Source of the DNA: an uncultured bacterium
GTDB taxonomy: Bacteria > Verrucomicrobiota > Lentisphaeria > Victivallales > UBA1829
NCBI GenBank assembly: GCA_902774245.1
Contig: CACYHQ010000001.1
Location: forward strand, 100,654-164,653
Length of the DNA: 64,000 nt
Direction of reading: 5' to 3'
Below the pieces are notes generated by a model. That model ran no database searches. It worked only from the letters and a program-made list of their open reading frames with translations, and was not told where the DNA came from. The translations under genes were made by a program, and so were the position numbers. Numbering within the stretch: the stretch's first letter is position 1; each line of letters starts with the position of its first letter. Shown here piece by piece: positions 24,629-33,400 of this stretch.

Positions 24629-24844
24629 AACAAAACAGGCGCATCCGCGCGCGCTCAAAATACCGTACAAATCATAACGGAAACATGTCCGCAGAGGCCA
24701 TTCTTTTTCCGTTTTCAGTCCGTTATTCTCCATTTTCCGGCGAATTTTTCGCGTTTTTTCACGAAAACGGCTTGACTTTTCCGCAAATCGGGGAAACAGT
24801 ATTGAAGAAAAATCTTTCCCCGTTCAACAGAAAGGATTCTGCGC

Positions 24845-26173
24845 ATGAAAAAAACGTACGTGCTCGATACGAACGTCATCCTCCACAGCGCGCAGGCGCT
24901 GAACTCGTTTGAGGACAACGAAGTCGTCATCCCCATGACCGTGATCGAAGAGCTGGACAAGTTCAAACGCAATCAGGATGAACTCGGCCGCAACACCCGT
25001 CAGGCGATCCGCCAGATCGACGCGCTCCGTCAGAAAGGCTCGCTCGCGAAAGGCGTTCCGCTCAACAACTCCCCGGATCCCGACAAATGCGGCAGCCTCC
25101 GCGTCATCGTCAGCGAAGGACGCCTCTCGGACAGCTCGGACATGAAGGTGCCGGACAACCGCATCCTGAACGTGGCGAAGATGCTCATGGAACAGAAAAA
25201 ACAGCCCGTGATCTTCATCACCAAGGACCTGAACCTGCGCCTGAAGGCCGACGCGCTCGGCATCCCCGTGGAGGACTTCGAATGCGAGCAGGTCAACAGC
25301 GACGAACTCTACCCCGGCGTGCTCACGCTCCCCGCCGACGCCGACCTCATGACGCAGTTCCATCGCGACGGGTTCATCGAGATCCCGAAGGCCCTCACGG
25401 TCTACCCGAACGAATTCGTGATCTTCGCGGACAAGGCGAACGAACACCATACGACCGTCGGCTGGTGCCGCCACGGCCGCATCGAGGTCCTCCCGGACGG
25501 CGCGGGCGAACACGTCGGCGGCATCACCCCGCGCAGCCTCGAACAGCGCATGGCGCTGATCCTGCTCACCGATCCCGAGATCCAGGTCGTCTCCCTGGTC
25601 GGCCAGGCCGGCAGCGGCAAGACCCTTCTCGCCCTCGCGGCCGCCGTCGAGCAGGCCATCAACAACAATCTTTACGAACGCATCCTTGTAAGCCGTCCGA
25701 TCGTGCCGATGGGCAAGGACATCGGCTACATGCCCGGCGGCAAGGACGAAAAGCTCTCCGTCTGGATGCAGCCCATCTACGACAACCTCGAATTCCTCCT
25801 GCAGAACGGCGGCAAGAAGGACCAGCAGACCGTCCGCCGCCGCCTCGACGACATGCGCCGCAACCACCAGCTCGAGCTCGAAGCCCTCACCTACATCCGC
25901 GGCCGCAGCATCCCGCGCCAGTTCATCATTGTGGACGAGGCGCAGAACCTGACACCGCACGAGGTCAAGACCATCGTCAGCCGTGCAGGCATGGGCTCGA
26001 AGATGATCCTCACCGGCGACCCCGCCCAGATCGACAATCCCTATCTGGACGCTTCCAGCAACGGCCTCTCCTACCTCGTCGAGCATCTCAAGGGCATCGA
26101 CCTGCACGGACACATCACGCTGAGGAAGAGCGAACGCAGTCCGCTCGCCGCTGCCGCCGCCGAACACCTTTAA
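24845..26173 (+). CDS. PIN domain-PhoH family ATPase
   Basis: A 442-residue protein with an N-terminal PIN nuclease domain (VLDTNVILH with Asp8 and later acidic residues, about residues 1-150). A linker follows, then a PhoH-like P-loop ATPase domain with Walker A GQAGSGKT (253-260) and Walker B FIIVDEAQNLTPHEVKT. The same architecture is seen in YlaK/PhoH2-like proteins, which have been described as RNA helicase-nucleases. Upstream, a TTGACT at 24772-24777 could be a -35 box, but no good -10 is visible. An AAAGGA ribosome site precedes the ATG, and a strong terminator follows. Confidence 0.93.
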   Translation: MKKTYVLDTNVILHSAQALNSFEDNEVVIPMTVIEELDKFKRNQDELGRNTRQAIRQIDALRQKGSLAKGVPLNNSPDPDKCGSLRVIVSEGRLSDSSDMKVPDNRILNVAKMLMEQKKQPVIFITKDLNLRLKADALGIPVEDFECEQVNSDELYPGVLTLPADADLMTQFHRDGFIEIPKALTVYPNEFVIFADKANEHHTTVGWCRHGRIEVLPDGAGEHVGGITPRSLEQRMALILLTDPEIQVVSLVGQAGSGKTLLALAAAVEQAINNNLYERILVSRPIVPMGKDIGYMPGGKDEKLSVWMQPIYDNLEFLLQNGGKKDQQTVRRRLDDMRRNHQLELEALTYIRGRSIPRQFIIVDEAQNLTPHEVKTIVSRAGMGSKMILTGDPAQIDNPYLDASSNGLSYLVEHLKGIDLHGHITLRKSERSPLAAAAAEHL

Positions 26174-26207
26174 TCCCCACATATACCGTTACAGAACGTT
26201 AATTACA

Positions 26208-26237
26208 GCTCCGTCGGTTCGCCGACGGGGCTTTTTT
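26208..26237 (+). terminator. Terminator after the PhoH gene
   Basis: A 10-bp stem with a TTCG tetraloop (26208-26217 with 26222-26231) is followed by six T at 26232-26237. Confidence 0.95.
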
Positions 26238-26272
26238 GCACAAAAAGTATATCTTTTTTTCCGGAAAACGAT

Positions 26273-26299
26273 TTGCTTTCTCAAAAAAGCGTGTATATT
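26273..26299 (+). promoter_or_regulatory. Promoter of the GH27 gene
   Basis: TTGCTT at 26273-26278, 15-base spacer, TATATT at 26294-26299, with TG directly before the -10. Confidence 0.6.
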
Positions 26300-26349
26300 A
26301 GAGTGTATAACCAGTCTTTACCACTTACAGCAACACAGAAAGGCATGTT

Positions 26350-28134
26350 ATGACCACCATGATGAAGACTCTTTGCGCAAGCGCGATTTTCGCCACGGCC
26401 GCCGCGGCGTCCGCGGATTTCCACGACTGGGCCAAGTCCCCGCCGATGGGCTGGAACAGCTGGGACTGCTTCGGCACGACCATCACCGACGAGATCGCCC
26501 GGGCCCAGGCCGACGCGCAGGAAAAATACCTGAAGGACGCCGGCTGGGAATACTTCGTGGTCGATATTCAGTGGTACGAAGGCGGTTCCCAGGGACACGG
26601 CTACAGACGCGACGCCGTCCTCACCATGGATGAATTCGGCCGCCTGCTCCCCGCCCCCAACAAGTTCCCGTCCTCCGTCGACGGCAAGGGCTTCAAGCCG
26701 CTCGCCGACTACGTCCACGCCAAGGGCCTCAAGTTCGGCATCCACCTCATGCGCGGCATCCCGAAACAGGCCGTCCGCCAGAACACCCCCGTCAAGGGCA
26801 CGAACTACCGCGCCCAGGACATCGCGAACACACGCAGCACCTGCGCGTGGAACCCCGACATGTACGGCGTCGACATGAACAAGCCCGGCGCGCAGGAATA
26901 CTACGACTCCGTCTTCGAGCTGTACGCCTCCTGGGGCATCGACTTCATCAAGGTCGACGACATCTCCCGTCCCTACGACCGCGTCCAGCAGCTCGAGATC
27001 GAGGCCATGCGCAAGGCCATCGACAAGACCGGCCGCCCGATCGTCTTCAGCCTCTCCCCCGGCGACACCCCTGTCGCGAAAGGCGCGCACGTAAACCGCT
27101 TCGCCAACATGTGGCGCGTCTCCGACGACTTCTGGGACCGCTGGGATCCCCTCTACGGCATGTTCGGCCGCCTCGACAAGTGGACTCCATACCGCATCGA
27201 GGGCGCATATCCCGACGCCGACATGCTCCCGTTCGGCATCATCGAGTTCCGCCGTCCCACCCGCTTCACGCATGACGAACAGGTCACGGTCATGTCCCTC
27301 TGGTGCATCGCACGCTCCCCGCTCATGCTCGGCGCGGACATGACCAAGTTCGACAACGACGAATGGACCGTGAAGCTCCTCACGAACAAGGAAGTCCTCG
27401 CCGTCAACCAGCACAGCACGAACAACCGCCAGATCTCGAACAAGGGCGACCTCATCGTCTGGGCCGCCGACATCCCCGGCAGCAAGGACAAGTACGTCGC
27501 GCTCTTCAACGCCTCCACGCCCGGCAGCCGAGAAGTCGACTTCCTGAAGGCGAAATACCGCAGCATCCGCATCGGCGGCGACGGCGAACGCGAAGCCCAG
27601 GTCAAGGCCGACATCAGCGGCTCCAAGGCCTTCGCCCTCGCGGTCACAGACGGCGGCGACACCAACAATTGGGACCACGCCGCCTGGTTGGAACCCGTCA
27701 TCTCCGGTCCCGCAGGCACGAAGAAGCTCACCGAGCTGAAGTGGAAGAGCGCCCAGCAGGGCTGGGGTTCCACCCGCGTCGGCCTGACCTCCGACGGACG
27801 CCGCATCGACGGCATCGGCACGCACGCCGTCTCCGTGATCATCTATGACCGCCCCGAAGGCTACAACACCGTCACCGCGCGCGGCGTCCTCGCCGACGAC
27901 GCGGAGAACCGGGGCGGCACGGTCGAATTCCTCGTCCTCACCGACGAAGCGTTCGGCGCGGAAGCGAAGGAAGAGGGCGAAGTCACCGTGAACTTCTCCG
28001 ACATCGGCATCGGCAGGCGCGCCCGCGTCCGCGACCTCTGGGAGCAGAAGGACCTCGGAACCTTCGACGATTCCTTCTCCAAGGTGCTGAAGTGCCACGC
28101 CTCGGGCCTCTACAGGATCACCCCTGTGGAGTGA
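26350..28134 (+). CDS. GH27 family alpha-galactosidase-like enzyme with NPCBM domain
   Basis: A 594-residue secreted glycosidase with a signal peptide (hydrophobic start, cleavage near ASA-DF at about residue 22). The GH27 barrel opens with PPMGWNSWDCFG. The nucleophile is Asp203 in FIKVDD, and the acid/base is Asp260 in RVSDDFW, matching the RxxxD pattern of the family. After the barrel and its beta-sandwich comes an NPCBM module (about residues 450-545) that binds carbohydrate. It should release terminal alpha-galactose, or related residues such as beta-L-arabinopyranose or alpha-GalNAc, from plant or host glycans in the periplasm or outside. It is a single-gene unit with its own promoter and terminator. 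Confidence 0.92.
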   Translation: MTTMMKTLCASAIFATAAAASADFHDWAKSPPMGWNSWDCFGTTITDEIARAQADAQEKYLKDAGWEYFVVDIQWYEGGSQGHGYRRDAVLTMDEFGRLLPAPNKFPSSVDGKGFKPLADYVHAKGLKFGIHLMRGIPKQAVRQNTPVKGTNYRAQDIANTRSTCAWNPDMYGVDMNKPGAQEYYDSVFELYASWGIDFIKVDDISRPYDRVQQLEIEAMRKAIDKTGRPIVFSLSPGDTPVAKGAHVNRFANMWRVSDDFWDRWDPLYGMFGRLDKWTPYRIEGAYPDADMLPFGIIEFRRPTRFTHDEQVTVMSLWCIARSPLMLGADMTKFDNDEWTVKLLTNKEVLAVNQHSTNNRQISNKGDLIVWAADIPGSKDKYVALFNASTPGSREVDFLKAKYRSIRIGGDGEREAQVKADISGSKAFALAVTDGGDTNNWDHAAWLEPVISGPAGTKKLTELKWKSAQQGWGSTRVGLTSDGRRIDGIGTHAVSVIIYDRPEGYNTVTARGVLADDAENRGGTVEFLVLTDEAFGAEAKEEGEVTVNFSDIGIGRRARVRDLWEQKDLGTFDDSFSKVLKCHASGLYRITPVE

Positions 28135-28170
28135 ACACATTCAGTCTGACATAAATCATTACGTTTCAGG

Positions 28171-28203
28171 CTGCCGGATCTCAGCTCCGGCAGTCTTTTT
28201 TTT
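28171..28203 (+). terminator. Terminator after the GH27 gene
   Basis: A 7-bp stem (28171-28177 with 28187-28193) is followed by a run of T from 28196. Confidence 0.9.
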
Positions 28204-28257
28204 GCCTCGCGGGCACAACGCGCGCGGGAAATCTTCATAAAAAAAAGCAAAGTCCGC

Positions 28258-28285
28258 TTGCGTTTTTCCGTTCGCCATGTATATT
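28258..28285 (+). promoter_or_regulatory. Promoter of the kdsD-like gene
   Basis: TTGCGT at 28258-28263, 16-base spacer, TATATT at 28280-28285, with TG directly before the -10. Confidence 0.6.
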
Positions 28286-28371
28286 GAAAAGATGATAAAA
28301 ACGCAAGAACATCTCTATTTTTTTGATCGGATGGAGAGATGTTCGCAAACGGTTAACCAGGGAAAACGACT

Positions 28372-29358
28372 ATGGAAATGGACGCGAAAGCCGTGATCGG
28401 AAAAGCGCGGCAGGTGTTCGACATCGAAATCGAAGGACTCGCCGCGGTGCGCGACCAGCTCGGCGACGGGTTCGTCAAGCTCGTTTCCGCCTGCATGGAC
28501 ACGCTGGACCGCAACGGCAAGATCGTGGTGACAGGCGTCGGCAAGAGCGGACACGTGGGACGGAAGATCGCCGCCACGCTGTCCAGCACCGGTTCGCCGT
28601 CCATCTTCATGCACCCTGTGGAGGCCATGCACGGTGACCTGGGCGTGCTCCAGGACGGCGACATCATGCTCGCGCTGAGCTACAGCGGCGAGACGAACGA
28701 GCTCACACGCATCATCGTGCCCGCCAAACGCCTCGGCGTCCCCGTGGCGTGCATCACCGGCATGCCGGATTCCTCGCTCGCCCAGCTCTCCGACATCGTG
28801 GTCACCTCCCACGTCGAACGCGAAGCCTGCCCGTTCAATCTCGCCCCGACCACCACGTCCACCACCCAGCTCGCCGTCGGCGACGCCCTCGCGATGGTGT
28901 TGCTGGAAGCGCGCAATTTCACGAAGGAAGACTACGGCATGCGGCATCCCGGCGGCGCCATCGGACGCGCCGTGACGCTCCGCATCGGCGACCTGATGCG
29001 CACCGGCGAACACGTCGCGATCGTTTCCCCGGACGACGACGTGAAGTCCGCGCTCCTGCGCATGACTTCGGCACGCTGCGGCTGCGCGATCGTGGCGGAC
29101 ACGGACGGCACGCTGCTCGGCATCTTCACAGACGGCGATTTCCGACGCCGCATCGACAGCGACCTCTCCATCCTCACGCGGAAGGTCCGCGAGGTCATGA
29201 CTCCGCAGCCGGAATGCGTCAGGCAGGACGCCCTCGCCATCGAGGCCCTGCGCATCCTCGAACGCCGCCACATCGACGACATCATCGTGGTCGACGACGC
29301 CCGCAAGGTGGTCGGCCTGATCGACATTCAGGATCTCCCGCGCTTCAAGATCATGTAA
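28372..29358 (+). CDS. kdsD: D-arabinose 5-phosphate isomerase (KpsF/GutQ type)
   Basis: A 328-residue protein with an N-terminal SIS domain (VVTGVGKSGHVGRKIAATLSS, SYSGETNELT, THEY-like metal and active-site region replaced by the AMHGDLG segment usual in this family). Two CBS domains follow at about residues 205-328. It converts ribulose 5-phosphate to arabinose 5-phosphate, the first step to KDO for lipopolysaccharide. This fits with lpxA and lpxK in the same window. The residues GGAIGR and TTSTTQLAVGDALA are diagnostic. The second methionine (codon 3) is an equally good start. A paired-hairpin repeat begins directly after the stop codon. Confidence 0.92.
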   Translation: MEMDAKAVIGKARQVFDIEIEGLAAVRDQLGDGFVKLVSACMDTLDRNGKIVVTGVGKSGHVGRKIAATLSSTGSPSIFMHPVEAMHGDLGVLQDGDIMLALSYSGETNELTRIIVPAKRLGVPVACITGMPDSSLAQLSDIVVTSHVEREACPFNLAPTTTSTTQLAVGDALAMVLLEARNFTKEDYGMRHPGGAIGRAVTLRIGDLMRTGEHVAIVSPDDDVKSALLRMTSARCGCAIVADTDGTLLGIFTDGDFRRRIDSDLSILTRKVREVMTPQPECVRQDALAIEALRILERRHIDDIIVVDDARKVVGLIDIQDLPRFKIM

Positions 29359-29404
29359 GGAGGCGACGCCTCCACTGCAGTAGTACCGGGCTTACGCTCC
29401 GGCA
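29359..29404. repeat. Paired-hairpin dispersed repeat, copy 1
   Basis: A perfect GGAGGC/GCCTCC hairpin (29359-29373) is followed after 12 bases by a second hairpin with arms CCGG (29386-29389 and 29399-29402). The second hairpin holds the core GGCTTACGCTC. It resembles 30743-30789 in order, spacing and in the shared CCTCCACTG and GGCTT-CGCTC words. It abuts the kdsD stop codon. Confidence 0.65.
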
Positions 29405-29464
29405 CGGAACAAAAACAGATACAGACTGTCTAATGATACAGTTTTACAGAAAGGAAATACTACT

Positions 29465-30217
29465 ATGAATCAAAACGAAAGAAATGGATACCAGAAGACC
29501 AGCTACGGCGACTACCGCACCATCGAACGCGACAATGACCTGCCGATGGATCAGGAGGCCGGCGCGCGCGTCTTCGTCAACCGCGTCTACAACTGGATGT
29601 TCTGCGGCCTCATGATCACCACGCTCGTCGCCTGGGGCATCACGCAACTCGGCGAAACGGCGTTCAAAAAGGCCATGGCGCTCGCCCTGCCTCTGATGAT
29701 CGTCGAACTCGTACTCGTCATCGTCCTCTCGGCGGCCATCCGCAAAATGTCGGCCCCGGTCGCGGGCGCGCTCTTCATCGCATACTCCGCCATGAACGGC
29801 CTCACGCTCAGCCCGATCTTCCTCGTCTACACGCAGACGAGCATCTTCCTGGCGTTCGGGTCCTGTGCGCTTATGTTCGCCGCCACAAGCACGTTCGGCT
29901 ACATGACCGGGATGAAGCTCGACACGGTCGGCTCCTACTGTTTCATGGGGCTGATCGGCATCATCATAGCCTCGCTCGTGAACTTCTTCCTGCACAGCCA
30001 GATGCTCGACTACATCATAAGCTACGCAGGCGTCGCGGTCTTCGTCGGGCTCACCGCCTGGGACACGCAGAAGGTACGCATGATCGGCGAGGCGAACGGA
30101 GAAGAGGCGCAGTCGGACGCCATGCGCAAGGTGGCAATCGTCTTCGCGCTGAGCCTCTACCTCGACTTCATCAACCTCTTCCTCTATCTGCTCCGGATCT
30201 TCGGACGCAGACGCTGA
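29465..30217 (+). CDS. Bax inhibitor-1/YccA family membrane protein
   Basis: A 250-residue protein with a polar N-terminus of about 40 residues and seven membrane segments. The pattern FVNRVYNWMFCGLMITTLVAWG, AYSAMNGLTLSPIFLVYT, ATSTFGYMTGMKL and the C-terminal VGLTAWDTQKVRMIGE is typical of the BI-1/YccA family, which are inner-membrane proteins linked to calcium leak and FtsH regulation in other bacteria. An AAAGGA ribosome site precedes the ATG. It is probably a monocistronic gene or coupled to the DNA glycosylase 33 bases downstream. Confidence 0.92.
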   Translation: MNQNERNGYQKTSYGDYRTIERDNDLPMDQEAGARVFVNRVYNWMFCGLMITTLVAWGITQLGETAFKKAMALALPLMIVELVLVIVLSAAIRKMSAPVAGALFIAYSAMNGLTLSPIFLVYTQTSIFLAFGSCALMFAATSTFGYMTGMKLDTVGSYCFMGLIGIIIASLVNFFLHSQMLDYIISYAGVAVFVGLTAWDTQKVRMIGEANGEEAQSDAMRKVAIVFALSLYLDFINLFLYLLRIFGRRR

Positions 30218-30250
30218 CGGCTGAAAACGAAAGTCGAATCAGGCTCCCCC

Positions 30251-30763
30251 GTGCCCGACCTCTGCCGTTCCTTCCCGCCGAGCGAATCGCCCGACGCGCG
30301 CGTCCTGATCCTCGGCTCCATGCCCGGCGGCGAATCGCTCCGCCGGCAGCAATACTATGCGTTCCCGCACAACGTCTTCTGGCGCATCACGGGGACGCTT
30401 TTCGTTTTTCCGTATGATGCACCATACGAGGAACGATTGAAGAAACTCCGCGAGGCGGGCGTGGCGTTGTGGGACGTATTGTGCGAGTGCGAGCGCGAGG
30501 GGAGTCTCGACACGGCGATCCGGTCGCCGGAACCGAACGACATCCCCGGCTTGCTGGCGCGCTGCCCGAAGATCGAACTGATCTGCTGCAACGGCTCTGC
30601 GTCGTTCAACTGCCTGCGGAAATTCTTCCCGCGTCTTCCTGTCCCGGCGGTGCGTCTGCCCTCGACCAGTCCCGCCGCGGCCCGTTACACCTACGAACAG
30701 AAGCTCGCGGCGTGGCGCGACGTACTGGGGAAATACAGTAAAGGAGGACAAGTCCTCCACTGA
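30251..30763 (+). CDS. DNA-deoxyinosine glycosylase (family 6 uracil-DNA glycosylase superfamily)
   Basis: A 170-residue protein matching the HDG group of UDG-fold enzymes, which excise hypoxanthine from deaminated DNA. It has VLILGSMPGGESLRRQQYYA with the following HNVFWRI, an internal LWDVLCECEREGSLD, and LPSTSPAAA near the C-terminus. The GTG at 30251 is the start. The last six codons and the TGA lie inside the palindromic repeat at 30743-30789, so the natural C-terminus has probably been replaced when the repeat inserted. Confidence 0.88.
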   Translation: MPDLCRSFPPSESPDARVLILGSMPGGESLRRQQYYAFPHNVFWRITGTLFVFPYDAPYEERLKKLREAGVALWDVLCECEREGSLDTAIRSPEPNDIPGLLARCPKIELICCNGSASFNCLRKFFPRLPVPAVRLPSTSPAAARYTYEQKLAAWRDVLGKYSKGGQVLH

Positions 30764-30789
30764 AGTTGCGCTTGGCTTCGCTCAAGCGC
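30743..30789. repeat. Paired-hairpin dispersed repeat, copy 2
   Basis: GGAGGAC (30743-30749) pairs with GTCCTCC (30752-30758). After nine bases, GCGCTTG (30768-30774) pairs with CAAGCGC (30783-30789) around a loop containing GCTTCGCT. It lies between two convergent genes. It shows no T run, so it is not a standard terminator. Confidence 0.65.
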
Positions 30790-30806
30790 GGGAGATATCA
30801 GCTCAA

Positions 30807-32603
30807 TTATCCCTGCACGACGATCGCGGGACCGTCCGGCGCGGGACACGCCTCCGAACAGAGGCCGCAGCCAACGCAGGCGTCCGCATTCACGTTCGGG
30901 AGTCCGTCGACCATGGTGATCGCGGAAACGGGGCATTCCTCGGCGCAGAGGCCGCAGCCCACGCAGAGTTCAGGAACCGGCACGGCAATCGGCTTGGACG
31001 AAGCGGCGGCAGACTGTTCCCCGTCTGCTTTCTGTTCTCCTTCGGCAGCGTTCTGTTCGGCATCGGCGTTCTGTTCGGCGGGTGCAAGAGTCTCTGCGCA
31101 ATCCAGTTGAATGGGTGGCAATACGCGGATCTGTTCGGAGACGCCAGACACCTTAATGGCAGGAGCATCCGGCAGCGGGCAGACATCCTCGCACACGCCG
31201 CAGCCGATGCAGTAGTCCGGGCTCACGGACGCCAGGTTTTTTCCGTCCTGACGGACCACCGTGATCGCGTGCGCGGGGCATTTCGAGGCGCAGATACCGC
31301 ACCCCACACACGTTTTCGCATCCACGGACGCCAGCCCGACGCGCGTAGTCTGCTTGACCTCAAGCGTGAGCGGCAGGAGCGCGCCCGCCGGACACACGTT
31401 CGAGCAGTGATTGCACGTGTAGACGCACGCTCCGCGCGAATAATCCATCACGGGCTGCATGAATCCTTTCAGGCCGTACTGCCCGATGGACGGCGCGAGC
31501 ACGCGCCCCTCGCATTCGCGGATGCAGATGCCGCAGCCCACGCATTTTTCGTGGAACCGTTTGCTGTTGCCCGCTCCGGGCGGCATGGCGGGGGCGTGGC
31601 ACGACTGAGGCGGCAACGCTTTTTCGAGCTTGCGGGCGATCACGGCGATGCCCGCTCCGGCAACGACTCCGCCCGCCGCGCCGAGGAAATGCCGCCGGGA
31701 CAAACTGAACTTCGGCACGTCTTTCGGGCGGAATTCCAGCTTCACGCCTCCGCGTTTGCACGCCGGAATGCAGTTGAAGCACATCACGCAGTTTTCGGTG
31801 AGCACGCTCTTCTTTTTGGAATCAATCGCGCCGCCCTTGCACTCTGCCTCGCACAGTCCGCAGCACACGCACATATCCTGCGACAGTGTGATCCGGTACA
31901 ACGGTTTTTGTCCGATCAGGGACAGCACCGCGCCGACCGGGCACAGCGTATTGCAGTATATCCTGCCGCGCCACGCCGCCAGCGCCACCACGACGAGGAA
32001 CATGCCGAGCGAGAAGCAGAACGCGGCGGCGGGCGGGTTCACGGACTCGTACCAGCCCGGAGCGCCGGGGCCATTGGACACCTTGAAATGCGCCAGAAAA
32101 GCATTCTCCGCCACACCCTGCGCCGCACGTGCCAAAAGCTCCAGGATCAAGTTGAAAACCTTCAGGAACACGTTCGAGGTGATAGTGAAGAAGTTGGACG
32201 ACGGCAGCAGGGCGATCAGCGGCAGCATCACGCCCGCCGCGCCCAGAATCAGCACGAACAGGAACACGCCGTATTTCACCGGGCGCGTGTCGAGGAAACG
32301 GTAGCGGCGGTGCGCTTTCCCCTTCAGCCGCTGCGCCAGGAACGCGATGCCGTCCTGAAGGATGCCGAGCGGGCACAGGACCGAGCAGTAGATGCGACCG
32401 AAAAGGAGCGTGACGGCCGCGATCAGGACGACGGCGGCGAGCGTATCGACAAAGAAAACGGACGTCAGGCTCAAAAGCCCCGGCCCGAACTGCGTCACGA
32501 GGACGGCGTTCAGCTGGAAGATGCCGATCCCCACGCCGAAAAACAGAACGAACATGACGGCAGCGACGGCGATACGGATGGATTTCAGGTGTTTCTGCTT
32601 CAT
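30807..32603 (-). CDS. NapH-like membrane polyferredoxin with internal twin-arginine motif
   Basis: A 598-residue protein. Residues 1-240 are a NapH/NosR/CcoG-like membrane part with CSVLCPLG (from 73) and CNTLCPVG (from 217). Two [4Fe-4S] sets follow (Cys245-255 and 272-282). At 302-308 is SRRHFLG followed by a hydrophobic stretch to about 323, exactly like a Tat signal but in mid-protein. Beyond it six more CxxCxxC-type sets (starting at Cys354, 393, 432, 465, 547, 576) are separated by an Ala/Glu/Gln linker (509-538). The likely role is electron transfer from membrane quinols or cytoplasmic donors to an exported ferredoxin array. The start overlaps the tatC stop (ATGA), so synthesis is coupled to TatA and TatC. 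Confidence 0.9.
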   Translation of the reverse strand: MKQKHLKSIRIAVAAVMFVLFFGVGIGIFQLNAVLVTQFGPGLLSLTSVFFVDTLAAVVLIAAVTLLFGRIYCSVLCPLGILQDGIAFLAQRLKGKAHRRYRFLDTRPVKYGVFLFVLILGAAGVMLPLIALLPSSNFFTITSNVFLKVFNLILELLARAAQGVAENAFLAHFKVSNGPGAPGWYESVNPPAAAFCFSLGMFLVVVALAAWRGRIYCNTLCPVGAVLSLIGQKPLYRITLSQDMCVCCGLCEAECKGGAIDSKKKSVLTENCVMCFNCIPACKRGGVKLEFRPKDVPKFSLSRRHFLGAAGGVVAGAGIAVIARKLEKALPPQSCHAPAMPPGAGNSKRFHEKCVGCGICIRECEGRVLAPSIGQYGLKGFMQPVMDYSRGACVYTCNHCSNVCPAGALLPLTLEVKQTTRVGLASVDAKTCVGCGICASKCPAHAITVVRQDGKNLASVSPDYCIGCGVCEDVCPLPDAPAIKVSGVSEQIRVLPPIQLDCAETLAPAEQNADAEQNAAEGEQKADGEQSAAASSKPIAVPVPELCVGCGLCAEECPVSAITMVDGLPNVNADACVGCGLCSEACPAPDGPAIVVQG

Positions 32604-33355
32604 GGGCGTACCTCGTTGTTTTCTTCGGTGTGTTCTTTGCGTTTGTAATGCGAGAAAATCAGGATGCTGAGCTCGTAAAAGAGCCAGGCGGGAAGCGCGA
32701 GCGCGATCTGGCTCACCACGTCGGGCGGGGTCAGGAATCCCGCCAGGACCAGGATGCCGATGATCACGGCGGGACGGCGTTTGCGCATGGAGTCCACGCT
32801 GATGACGCCGAGCGTGAGGAGCGTGAAAAGGATCACGGGGAACTGGAAGAGCAACGCGCCCGCGATGACCAGGATCAGCAGCATTGAGATAAAGCTTTCC
32901 AGCCCGATCACGGCGTCCATGTTCGGCCCGGAGAACGACTGCGAGAACGCGATCACGCACGGCATCAGGAAGAAGTACGCCGCCGCCGCGCCCGCGCAGG
33001 CGAGCAGGAACGACGACGCCAGGAGCGGCCGGATGAACTTCTTCTCGCTGTCGAGCAGAGCTGGCGCGACAAACTGCCAGACATAGTACAGCGTGAGCGG
33101 CAGGGAGATCATCGCCGCCAGGGTCAGCGTGAGCTTGATCATGGCGAAGAACGGTTCCAGCAGCGTGAAATAGTGGATGGTGAAGCCGCCGGGCACTGCG
33201 TGTTTCAGCAGATAGTCGAGGAGCGGCGTGGCGATGAACCAGCTCGGGATGCACAGTATGACATACGTCACGACGATCTTCAGGAGCATCATGCGCAGCG
33301 CGTCGATGTGCTCCATGACGCCGCTTTGGACTTCGGGTCCTTCGGGTTCGGCCAT
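32600..33355 (-). CDS. tatC: Twin-arginine translocase subunit TatC
   Basis: A 251-residue protein with six membrane segments, the core receptor of the Tat system for folded, cofactor-loaded proteins. Family features are the early EHIDALRMMLLK (the usual EHLxELR motif), the conserved FTLLEPFFAMIK region, SLPLTLYYVWQFVAPAL, and the LFQFPVILFTLLTLGVIS and GFLTPPDVVSQIALALP segments. It follows tatA by 45 bases and overlaps the polyferredoxin start by four bases. No tatB is seen nearby, so a minimal TatA-TatC system is likely. Confidence 0.96.
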   Translation of the reverse strand: MAEPEGPEVQSGVMEHIDALRMMLLKIVVTYVILCIPSWFIATPLLDYLLKHAVPGGFTIHYFTLLEPFFAMIKLTLTLAAMISLPLTLYYVWQFVAPALLDSEKKFIRPLLASSFLLACAGAAAAYFFLMPCVIAFSQSFSGPNMDAVIGLESFISMLLILVIAGALLFQFPVILFTLLTLGVISVDSMRKRRPAVIIGILVLAGFLTPPDVVSQIALALPAWLFYELSILIFSHYKRKEHTEENNEVRP

Positions 33356-33400
33356 CGTTCCGGCTTCCTTCCCGCATGAATAGGGACGCGGCGGGGCGCG

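Noticed and set aside
24772..24803. Promoter of the PIN-PhoH gene
   Set aside because: TTGACT is a good -35, but no -10 with acceptable spacing is present, so it was not listed as a feature.
30743..30789. Bidirectional terminator between the DNA glycosylase and the polyferredoxin
   Set aside because: It has two hairpins but no T run on either strand, and a related element lies behind kdsD.
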